The notes below the pieces were generated by a model. That model searched no databases. It saw nothing but the letters and a program-made list of their open reading frames with translations, and was not told the origin of the DNA. A DNA stretch of 9,700 bases from Frankiales bacterium (GTDB taxonomy: Bacteria > Actinomycetota > Actinomycetes > Mycobacteriales > SCTD01), in assembly GCA_025965755.1 (NCBI GenBank), contig JAOPWI010000310.1, positions 1-9,700 on the forward strand, in the 5' to 3' direction. Shown here in pieces: positions 1-5,809 of the stretch; position 1 is the stretch's first letter; every line of letters starts with the position of its first letter. Made by a program: the position numbers and the translations under genes.

Positions 1-173
1 GGCAGGCAGCCCGCGACGGCCCGGGCCGCTGCGGCGCGGCGCACCAGCTGCGCGTCGAGGGCGGCCCAGGCGGCGTCGACCCGGGCATGCAGCCGGTCCA
101 GCCGGCCAGCGGTCCAGGTCACGTACAGCGCGAGCACCACGACCAGCGCGACGGTGAGGACGGCGAGGGTCAC
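1..173 (-). CDS. Membrane protein, N-terminal fragment (Rv2609c-like; gene runs off the window)
   Basis: A GTG at 173-171 opens a frame of 57 codons that leaves the window at base 1. The first ~20 residues are hydrophobic (roughly VTLAVLTVALVVVLALYVTW) and form one membrane segment or signal anchor. Next comes an Arg/Ala/Leu-rich helical stretch containing RLDRLHARVDAAWAALDAQL. This layout and the position just after pimA match the conserved membrane protein of the M. tuberculosis block (Rv2609c, from memory carrying a Nudix-like region further on), but that region is outside the window. A GAGG ribosome site at 182-179 overlaps the pimA stop codon and lies 5 nt before the GTG, which supports this start and membership of the same transcript. 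No function is assigned; a LemA-like helical domain is another possible reading. Confidence 0.62.
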   Translation of the reverse strand, partial: MTLAVLTVALVVVLALYVTWTAGRLDRLHARVDAAWAALDAQLVRRAAAARAVAGCL

Positions 174-180
174 CGCAGCC

Positions 181-1434
181 TCAGGGCGCGACGCGGGTCG
201 TGACCACGGCAAGCCAGCGGCGCAGGGTGCCGGACAGCCGGCCCGGGTCGTCGTCACCGAGGCGGTCCAGCTCGTCCTCGACCGGCTCGGGCAGCGCGTC
301 CTCGTCCAGCGCGGTCTCGTCCAGCCACACCGGTGCGGCGGCGGCGACGGTCTCGTACACCTCGACGACCGCCTTGCTGACGGTCGACCAGTCGTACGCC
401 TGCACCGCCCGGCGACCCTCGGCGGCCAGCCGGGCCCGACGCGGCGCGTCACCCAGCAGGTCGGCCAGCGCGCTCGCCAGCGCCTCCGCGTTTCCCACGG
501 GGAACAGCACGCCCGCGGTGCCGTCCTCCAGCACCCGCCGGAACGCCTCCAGGTCGCTGGCGACGACGGGCGTGCCGGTGGCCATGGCCTCGATGAGCAC
601 GATGCCGAAGCTCTCGCCGTGCGTGTTGGGCGCGCAGTAGACGGTGCCGCTGGCGTAGACCCGCGGCTTGTCCTGCTCGCTCACCCGGCCGACCAGCTCG
701 ACGGACCCCTCCAGCCCGGCCGGCACGTCCACCTCGCGCGGGTCGCCGGGCCCGGCCACGAGCAGCCGCACGTCCGGCACCCGCGCGACCAGGGACGGCA
801 GCGCGGCCATCAGCACGGCCAGCCCCTTGCGCGACTCGTCGACCCGGCCGAGGAACACCACGGTGGGCCGGTCCGGCTGGTCGGGCAGCGGCTGCGCCCC
901 GCCGAAGCGGTCGACGAAGACGCCGTTCGGGATGAGCACCGCGTCTCCGCCGAGGTGCTCCACCACCACCCGCCGCGCGGCCGGGGACACCGCGATGCGT
1001 CCCGTGATCTTCTCCAGGCCGGGCTGCAGGGCGGTGCCGAAGACCTGCAGCGCGCGGCTGCGGGCCGTGGCGGTGTGGAACGTCGCGACCATCGGCCCGG
1101 TCGCGGCGAAGCAGGCCAGCATCGACAGTGACGGCACGGTCGGCTCGTGCAGGTGCAGCACGTCGAACCGGCCGCGTCGCAGCCACCGCCGGGTGCGCGC
1201 CAGGGACAGCGGGCCGAAGGCCAGCCGCGCGACGCTGCCGTTGTAGGGCACCGGCACGGTGCGGCCGGCGGGCACCACGTAGGCGGGCAGGTCGGCCTCG
1301 TCCGGGTCGTCCACCGGGGTGAGCACGCTGACCTCGTGGCCCAGCCCGATCAGGCTGTCCGCCAGGTCGCGGACGTGGGCCTGCACCCCGCCGGGCACGT
1401 CCCAGGTGTAGGGGCAGACGAGGCCGACCTTCAC
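181..1434 (-). CDS. pimA: Phosphatidylinositol alpha-mannosyltransferase PimA (GT4, GT-B fold)
   Basis: Transfers mannose from GDP-mannose to the inositol 2-OH of phosphatidylinositol on the inner face of the membrane, the first step of PIM synthesis. The 417-aa protein has the GT-B landmarks: glycine loop near residues 14-17 (PGGV, G16), His120 in ATFHTA, Arg197 and Lys203 in FLGRVDESRKG, and the EX7E motif E274-E282 (ESFGIVLIE). These fall at nearly the same numbers as G16, H118, R196, K202 and E274 of the M. smegmatis enzyme (family knowledge). The GTG start at 1434 overlaps the acyltransferase stop as GTGA. The frame stays open far upstream, but homology begins exactly at VKVGLVCPYTWDVPGG, so that extension is not coding. 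The protein is ~30-40 residues longer than the mycobacterial one because of an acidic C-terminal tail (about 371-397) followed by a short basic/hydrophobic end. Confidence 0.95.
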   Translation of the reverse strand: MKVGLVCPYTWDVPGGVQAHVRDLADSLIGLGHEVSVLTPVDDPDEADLPAYVVPAGRTVPVPYNGSVARLAFGPLSLARTRRWLRRGRFDVLHLHEPTVPSLSMLACFAATGPMVATFHTATARSRALQVFGTALQPGLEKITGRIAVSPAARRVVVEHLGGDAVLIPNGVFVDRFGGAQPLPDQPDRPTVVFLGRVDESRKGLAVLMAALPSLVARVPDVRLLVAGPGDPREVDVPAGLEGSVELVGRVSEQDKPRVYASGTVYCAPNTHGESFGIVLIEAMATGTPVVASDLEAFRRVLEDGTAGVLFPVGNAEALASALADLLGDAPRRARLAAEGRRAVQAYDWSTVSKAVVEVYETVAAAAPVWLDETALDEDALPEPVEDELDRLGDDDPGRLSGTLRRWLAVVTTRVAP

Positions 1435-2327
1435 GCGACCGGCACCCGTCGCGGGTCGTCGGCGGCCAGGTCCTCGAGCCACAGCCGCTGCAGCATGTGC
1501 CAGTCGGCCGGGTGGGCGGCGATGCCGGCGGCGAACGCGTCGGCCAGCTGCTGGGTCATGGTGGCGACGTCGGTGCCGGCCACCTCCTCGTGCCAGGTGC
1601 ACAGCCAGCCGTCGTCGGTGAACGCCAGCGTCACCGGAAGCAGCACCGCGCCGGTCCGCAGCGCCAGCGACGCCGGGCCCGCCGGCATGCGGGCGGTGGC
1701 GCCGAAGAACTGCACGTCGATCCCGCGCGCCGACAGGTCGCGGTCGGCCAGCAGGCACAGCATTCCGCCGGCCTCGAGCCGCTCGACCAGCACGTCGTAG
1801 GGCGGACGGTCGCCCCCGGTCAGCGGCAGCACCTCCATGCCGAGGGACTGGCGGAACTGCACGAAGCGGTCGAACAGCCCGGCCGGTTCCAGCCGCTCCG
1901 CAACCGTCGTGAACGGCGCGCCGGTCAGCCCGCACCACGCCCCGGCGTGATCCCAGTTGCCGCTGTGCGGCAGCGCCAGGATGACGCCGCGCCCGGTGGC
2001 CAGGGCGGCCCGGAACCGCTCCTCGCCCACCGTGTGCATGCCGCCGAGGATCCGCTCGGGTGGGGTGACCTGGAGCCGGAAGACCTCGCGCCAGTAGCGG
2101 GCGTAGGACCGCAGCGCCGCCCGGGTCAGGTCCTGCCCGGGCGCGACCCGCTCCAGGTTGGACCGCAGCCGCTGGACGCCCTTGCCGCCCCGCCGGGCCG
2201 CCAGGTCGGCCCCGAGGTCGAACAGCCGCACGGCCACCGGCTCGGGCAGCGCCCGCACGAACGCCCAGCCACCCGCGTACGCGCCGAGCGTCAGCAGGTC
2301 GGCCACCTGCTGGACCGGCCGCCTCAC
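1431..2327 (-). CDS. patA: Phosphatidylinositol mannoside acyltransferase (PatA-like, LPLAT/HtrB family)
   Basis: Predicted to transfer a fatty acyl chain from acyl-CoA to the mannose of PIM1/PIM2 at the cytoplasmic face of the membrane. The 298-aa protein belongs to the HtrB/LpxL-type lysophospholipid acyltransferase superfamily, shown by the HX4D motif at 121-126 (HSGNWD) after a hydrophobic strand (VILALP), the LLADRDLS segment at 192-199, and the FFGATARMPAGPASLALRTG block (208-226) that usually lines the acyl pocket. There is no strong transmembrane helix; attachment is probably peripheral. The GTG start (2327-2325) overlaps the pgsA stop as GTGA, and the gene's own TGA (1433-1431) overlaps the pimA GTG in the same way. 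The place between pgsA and pimA matches Rv2611c. In the M. smegmatis enzyme the second catalytic residue is reported as Glu200; the position reached here by simple offset is Asp195 (not a full alignment). Confidence 0.93.
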   Translation of the reverse strand: MRRPVQQVADLLTLGAYAGGWAFVRALPEPVAVRLFDLGADLAARRGGKGVQRLRSNLERVAPGQDLTRAALRSYARYWREVFRLQVTPPERILGGMHTVGEERFRAALATGRGVILALPHSGNWDHAGAWCGLTGAPFTTVAERLEPAGLFDRFVQFRQSLGMEVLPLTGGDRPPYDVLVERLEAGGMLCLLADRDLSARGIDVQFFGATARMPAGPASLALRTGAVLLPVTLAFTDDGWLCTWHEEVAGTDVATMTQQLADAFAAGIAAHPADWHMLQRLWLEDLAADDPRRVPVA

Positions 2328-2938
2328 GTCGCCGCGAGGGCGGCCTGCCGGCGCACCTCGAGGAACCGCTGCGCGACGGTGATGGCGGTGACGGCGGCCA
2401 GCAGCCAGAGCAGGGCGGCCAGCACCGCGTCCGGAGCGCCGAGGCCGACCAGCAGCGTGCCCAGCAGGACCAGGATGAGCCGCTCGGCCCGTTCGGCCAG
2501 GCCGACGTTGCAGGTCAGGCCCAACCCCTCGGCGCGGGCCTTCTCATACGACACGACCTGGCCGGAGGCGAGGCAGAACAGGGCGACGGCCAGCAGGGTG
2601 GTGTCGTCGCCGCGGCCGGCGTACCAGAGCACCAGGCCGCCGAAGATCGCCGAGTCGGCGACCCGGTCGCAGGTGGAGTCCAGCCAGGCCCCGAACGGGC
2701 TGGTGGTGCCGCGCCGGCGGGCCATGGCGCCGTCGAACAGATCGGTGATGACGGAGAAGAAGACCACCGCCGTGCCCGTGAAGAACATCCCCTTCGGGAA
2801 GAACACCAGGGCGCCGAGCACCACCCCGACGGTGCCCGTCACGGTCAGGACATCGGGAGTGATGCCCGCGCGCAGCAGGCCCGCGGCCACCGGGTCGACC
2901 AGCTTGGCCAGCGCGGGGCGTACGTGCAGGTTGAGCAT
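2324..2938 (-). CDS. pgsA: Phosphatidylinositol phosphate synthase (CDP-alcohol phosphatidyltransferase)
   Basis: Integral membrane enzyme joining CDP-diacylglycerol to inositol-1-phosphate to give PI-phosphate, precursor of PI and PIMs. The full CDP-alcohol signature D-x2-D-G-x2-A-R-x8-G-x3-D-x3-D is present: D66, D69, G70, A73, R74, G83, D87, D91, the metal and nucleotide site. Around it are about six hydrophobic helices (roughly 30-47, 50-65, 96-108, 112-130, 151-167, 170-190). The YEKARAEGLG segment (131-140) is typical of actinobacterial PI-phosphate synthases rather than PG-phosphate synthases, and the adjacent PIM genes support this substrate. The ATG at 2938 gives 204 aa, the normal family length. 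The frame is open further upstream to about 3109, but that part is Arg/Pro-rich, unlike the family, and would overlap the divergent GTPase gene. The Shine-Dalgarno match is weak. Confidence 0.93.
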   Translation of the reverse strand: MLNLHVRPALAKLVDPVAAGLLRAGITPDVLTVTGTVGVVLGALVFFPKGMFFTGTAVVFFSVITDLFDGAMARRRGTTSPFGAWLDSTCDRVADSAIFGGLVLWYAGRGDDTTLLAVALFCLASGQVVSYEKARAEGLGLTCNVGLAERAERLILVLLGTLLVGLGAPDAVLAALLWLLAAVTAITVAQRFLEVRRQAALAAT

Positions 2939-2969
2939 CGGGGTCCGTCCGGTCGGGAGTGGCAGGCAG

Positions 2970-2975
2970 AGGGTA
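2970..2975 (-). promoter_or_regulatory. Candidate -10 element for the pgsA-patA-pimA transcript
   Basis: On the minus strand 2975-2970 reads TACCCT, matching the actinobacterial TANNNT -10 consensus. It would start transcription about 25 nt before the pgsA ATG. I see no convincing -35 at 17-18 nt. A promoter is needed somewhere here because the upstream gene is on the other strand, but this exact assignment is tentative. Confidence 0.3.
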
Positions 2976-3041
2976 GCGAGGCGCGACAGGCCGCCCCGGT
3001 CGTTGTGCCGGGGGGCGCCGGGCGGGAGGCTGTGGCGGCGA

Positions 3042-3053
3042 CGCACCGGTGCG
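3042..3053. repeat. Perfect 12-bp palindrome upstream of the EF-G-like gene
   Basis: The sequence CGCACCGGTGCG is a perfect inverted repeat without a spacer, centred about 25 bp before the EF-G-like ATG. It is followed by, and overlaps, an 8-bp palindrome GCGGCCGC (3051-3058). If the weak plus-strand promoter above is real, the repeat would sit just after the transcription start, a usual operator position. In DNA this GC-rich a single such palindrome may arise by chance, so operator function is only a possibility. Confidence 0.3.
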
Positions 3054-3072
3054 GCCGCGGAGAGGTTGGCAC

Positions 3073-5202
3073 ATGGGCAAGGACACGAGCGGCGCAGCAG
3101 CACCCACACCGAGGGAGCCGGCGCGCCTGCGCAACGTCGCGCTGGTCGGTCACGCCGGGTCGGGAAAGACGACCCTGCTCGAGGCGCTGCTGGCCCGCGC
3201 CGGGGTTCTGGCCCGCGCCGGGCGGGTCGAGGACGGCACCACGGTCAGCGACACCGAGCCGTACGAGCAGCGCAGCGGCCACTCGGTCTCGCTGGCGTGC
3301 GCGTCGCTCGAGCACCGCGGCACGAAGGTCACGCTGCTCGACACGCCCGGCTCCCCCGACTTCGTCGGCGAGCTGCGGGCCGGGCTGCGGGCGGCGGACG
3401 CGGCGCTGTTCGTGGTGTCCGCGGTGCAGGGCGTCGACGCGGTGACGGTGCAGCTGTGGGAGGAGTGCGCCGCGCTCGGCACGCCGCGCGCCATCGTGGT
3501 CAGCCAGCTGGACCGTCCGCGGGCCGACTTCGACGAGTCGGTCGCGGTGTGCCAGCGGCTGCTCGGCGAGGGCGTGCACCCGGTGTACCTGCCGATGCTG
3601 GCCGACGACGAGTCGGTCGCCGGCCTGATCGGGCTGCTCGACCAGAAGGTGCAGGACTACAGCAGCGGCGCCCGGGTGGAGCGCGACGCCGACCCGCAGC
3701 ACCTGCCGCTGCTGGAGACGCTGCGCGGCGAGCTGCTCGAGGCGGTCATCGCGGAGAGCGAGGACGAGACGCTGCTCGACCGCTACCTGGCGGGCGAGGA
3801 CGTCGAGCTGTCCGTGCTCGTGGACGATCTGGAGACGGCGGTGGCCCGCGGCCACTTCCACCCGGTGCTGCCGGTGGCGCCGCTGACCGGGGTGGGCCTG
3901 GACGAGCTGCTCGACCTGCTGGTCGCCGGCTTCCCCAGCCCGCTGGAGCACCCGCTTCCGGCGGCGACCCGCCCGGACGGCTCCCCCGTCGAGCCGCTCG
4001 CCTGCGACCCGGACGGCCCGCTCGCGGCCGAGGTGGTGCGCACGACCACCGACCCGTATCTCGGCCGGATCTCGCTGGTCCGGGTGTTCAGCGGCACCCT
4101 GCGGCCGGACACGCCGGTGCATGTCTGGGGCCACGGCGGCTTCGACCGCGGGCGCCCGGACCACGACGCCGACGAGCGGATCGGCGTGCTGTCGTCACCG
4201 CTGGGCGCCGCCATGCGCCCGGTCGCCGCCTGCCCCGCGGGCGACGTGTGCGTGGTCGCCCGGCTGGCCACCGCCGAGACCGGCGACACGCTCTCGTCGG
4301 CCGACGATCCGCTGCTGGTCGCGCCCTGGGACCTGCCGGAGCCTCAGCTGCCGGTGGCCATCGTCGCCGGCTCGCGCGCCGACGAGGACAGGCTGGCCGC
4401 GGCACTGGCCCGGCTGGTCGCCGAGGACCCGGTCGTCCGGCTGCACAACGACCCGGAGACCGGCCAGCAGGTGCTGTGGTGCGTCGGCGAGGCGCACGCG
4501 GAGGTGCTGCTCGACCGGCTGCGCACCCGCCACGGCGTCTCCGTGGACACTCCGCCCGTGCAGGTGGCCCTGGCCGAGACGCTGCGCGGTCCGGTGACGG
4601 TCACCGGCCGGCACGTGAAGCAGTCGGGCGGGCACGGGCAGTTCGCCGTCGCGGTGCTGGAGCTGTCCCCGCTGCCGTCCGGCAGCGGCCTGGAGTTCCA
4701 GACCCGGGTGGTCGGCGGCGCCGTGCCGGCCGCGTTCTTCGGCAGCGTCGAGAAGGGCGTCCGCGCGCAGATGGAGCGCGGGGTCACGGCCGGCCGTCCG
4801 CTGGTCGACCTCAAGGCGGTTCTCGTCGACGGCAAGGCCCACTCGGTGGACTCCTCCGACGCGGCGTTCCAGGCCGCCGGGGCACTGGCCGTCCGCGAGG
4901 GCGCCGCGGCCGCGGGCACGTGCCTGCTCGAGCCGTACGCCGAGATCGCCGTCACCGTCCCGTCCTGGGCGACCGGCTCGGTCATGAGCGACCTGTCCAG
5001 CCGGCGGGCCCGGGTGCTCGGCACCGAGCCGGACGAGCGGCACGAGGACCGCACGGTCGTGCGCGCCGAGGTGCCCGAGCTGGAGCTGCTCCGCTACGCC
5101 GTCGTGCTGCGCCAGCTGTCGCACGGGACGGGGTCGTTCACGCGGCGCCGGGTGCGCACCGAGGTGGCCCCGGACAGCGTCGCGGCGGCGCTGCAGGGCT
5201 GA
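3073..5202 (+). CDS. fusA2: Elongation factor G-like GTPase (EF-G2 / FusA2 type)
   Basis: A 709-aa translational GTPase-family protein with the five EF-G domains: G domain (about 18-285), II (315-410), III (424-495), IV (496-612) and V (615-700). It has a P-loop GHAGSGKTT (26-34), G3 DTPG (90-93), the domain IV marker KQSGGHGQF (516-524) and the tip loop HSVDSSD (590-596), equivalent to the HDVDSS tip of true EF-G. It differs from canonical EF-G in switch I (RSGHSVS around 67-73 in place of RGITI) and in G4, where NKxD is SQLD (144-147). This places it with actinobacterial EF-G2, such as M. tuberculosis Rv0120c, whose cellular role is unclear; the M. smegmatis homologue is reported to lack ribosome-dependent GTPase activity. 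ATG 3073 is chosen over GTG 3049 because GAGAGG (3060-3065) lies 7 nt upstream. It is the only plus-strand gene, divergent from pgsA and convergent with the HIT gene. Confidence 0.93.
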   Translation: MGKDTSGAAAPTPREPARLRNVALVGHAGSGKTTLLEALLARAGVLARAGRVEDGTTVSDTEPYEQRSGHSVSLACASLEHRGTKVTLLDTPGSPDFVGELRAGLRAADAALFVVSAVQGVDAVTVQLWEECAALGTPRAIVVSQLDRPRADFDESVAVCQRLLGEGVHPVYLPMLADDESVAGLIGLLDQKVQDYSSGARVERDADPQHLPLLETLRGELLEAVIAESEDETLLDRYLAGEDVELSVLVDDLETAVARGHFHPVLPVAPLTGVGLDELLDLLVAGFPSPLEHPLPAATRPDGSPVEPLACDPDGPLAAEVVRTTTDPYLGRISLVRVFSGTLRPDTPVHVWGHGGFDRGRPDHDADERIGVLSSPLGAAMRPVAACPAGDVCVVARLATAETGDTLSSADDPLLVAPWDLPEPQLPVAIVAGSRADEDRLAAALARLVAEDPVVRLHNDPETGQQVLWCVGEAHAEVLLDRLRTRHGVSVDTPPVQVALAETLRGPVTVTGRHVKQSGGHGQFAVAVLELSPLPSGSGLEFQTRVVGGAVPAAFFGSVEKGVRAQMERGVTAGRPLVDLKAVLVDGKAHSVDSSDAAFQAAGALAVREGAAAAGTCLLEPYAEIAVTVPSWATGSVMSDLSSRRARVLGTEPDERHEDRTVVRAEVPELELLRYAVVLRQLSHGTGSFTRRRVRTEVAPDSVAAALQG

Positions 5203-5219
5203 CGCGCGCTGCTCGCGCG
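5203..5219 (+). terminator. Hairpin directly after the EF-G-like stop codon
   Basis: CGCGCG at 5203-5208 and CGCGCG at 5214-5219 form a 6-bp stem around the loop CTGCT, beginning at the first base after the TGA. No T-run follows. It could act as a weak actinobacterial-type terminator, but such short GC stems are common in this DNA. Confidence 0.3.
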
Positions 5220-5234
5220 GGTCTCCGTCTGTGG

Positions 5235-5248
5235 GGACCTTCCGGTCC
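5235..5248 (-). terminator. Hairpin in the 58-bp convergent gap, after the HIT stop
   Basis: GGACC (5235-5239) pairs with GGTCC (5244-5248). Read on the minus strand, the direction of the HIT transcript, the loop is GGAA, a stable GNRA-type tetraloop. It begins 12 nt after the HIT stop codon and lacks a T-run. It may end thrS-HIT transcription before it runs antisense into the GTPase gene. Confidence 0.35.
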
Positions 5249-5260
5249 GCCTGACGGCCT

Positions 5261-5809
5261 TCAGACGTCGGACCAGGCCCGGGCGAGCAGCGCGCGCGTG
5301 TCCGGCAGCAGCTGCGGCAGCACCTTGGTCTGCCCGACCACCGGCATGAAGTTGGTGTCGCCGCCCCAGCGCGGGACGACGTGCTGGTGCAGGTGCGCCG
5401 CGATCCCGGCGCCGGCCACGCCACCGAGGTTCATTCCGACGTTGAACCCCTGCGCGCCGCTGGCGTGGCGCAGCGCCCGGATCGCGTGCTGGGTCAGCCG
5501 GGCCAGGTCGCCGGACTCCGCCTCGGACAGCTCCTCGTACGCCGCGACGTGCCGGTACGGCACCACCATCAGGTGCCCGGAGTTGTACGGATAGAGGTTG
5601 AGCACGGCGTAGCAGGCCGCGCCGCGGGCGACCACCAGCCCCTGCTCGTCGGGCAGGCCGGGGATCGTGCAGAACGGGCAGTCGCCCTCTCCGGCCGGCT
5701 TGCCCTCGCCCTTGATGTAGGCCAGGCGATGCGGCGTGTAGAGCCGGGTGAAGGCGTCCTGGACGCCGACGCCCTCCTGCTCCTCGAGCTGCTGCTCGGG
5801 CTGGTTCAC
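5261..5809 (-). CDS. HIT-family nucleotide hydrolase/phosphorylase (Rv2613c-like, Ap4A-type)
   Basis: A 182-aa histidine-triad protein. The catalytic HxHxH motif lies at 139-143 (HLHQH) and continues VVPRWGGDTNF, the block of the branch that includes M. tuberculosis Rv2613c, reported as a diadenosine tetraphosphate phosphorylase. GLVVARG (57-63) and NLYPYNSGHLMVVP (71-84) form the nucleotide-binding core. Cys44 and Cys47 (CPFC) suggest a structural zinc site, with the further ligands probably histidines. Likely substrates are dinucleoside polyphosphates, which aminoacyl-tRNA synthetases produce as a side reaction; that fits its position after thrS. The GTG start (5809-5807) overlaps the thrS stop as GTGA. 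The Gln/Glu-rich first 15 residues are outside the conserved domain, so a later start is possible, but the overlap matches the two other junctions in the block. Confidence 0.92.
   Translation of the reverse strand: MNQPEQQLEEQEGVGVQDAFTRLYTPHRLAYIKGEGKPAGEGDCPFCTIPGLPDEQGLVVARGAACYAVLNLYPYNSGHLMVVPYRHVAAYEELSEAESGDLARLTQHAIRALRHASGAQGFNVGMNLGGVAGAGIAAHLHQHVVPRWGGDTNFMPVVGQTKVLPQLLPDTRALLARAWSDV

Larger units (their letters stand above)
2939..3072. promoter_or_regulatory. Divergent intergenic region between pgsA and the EF-G-like gene
   Basis: These 134 bp separate two head-to-head starts and must carry promoters for both directions. Toward pgsA there is a reasonable -10 (TACCCT, listed separately). 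Toward the GTPase the best I can see is TTGTGC at 3003-3008, a 17-nt spacer and GAGGCT at 3026-3031, which is weak. A strong GAGAGG ribosome site (3060-3065) precedes the GTPase ATG by 7 nt. A 12-bp palindrome lies at 3042-3053. No riboswitch or small RNA is evident. Confidence 0.5.

Noticed and set aside
1435..1938. In-frame N-terminal extension of PimA up to 585 codons.
   Set aside because: The added part overlaps the acyltransferase gene in another frame and is low-complexity; PimA homology begins exactly at the GTG at 1434.
3051..3058. GCGGCCGC palindrome as a separate operator.
   Set aside because: It overlaps the 12-bp palindrome, and 8-bp GC palindromes are expected by chance in such DNA.
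2845..4164. A 439-codon minus-strand open frame across the divergent gap and the EF-G-like gene.
   Set aside because: It is antisense to a clear EF-G-family protein, lacks domains and has His/Arg/Gln/Ala-rich shadow composition.
1497..5594. A 1365-codon open frame on the plus strand.
   Set aside because: It lies antisense to patA and pgsA and out of frame with the EF-G-like gene; its composition is Arg/Gly/Pro/Ala-rich with no recognisable domain. It reflects scarcity of stop codons in very GC-rich DNA.
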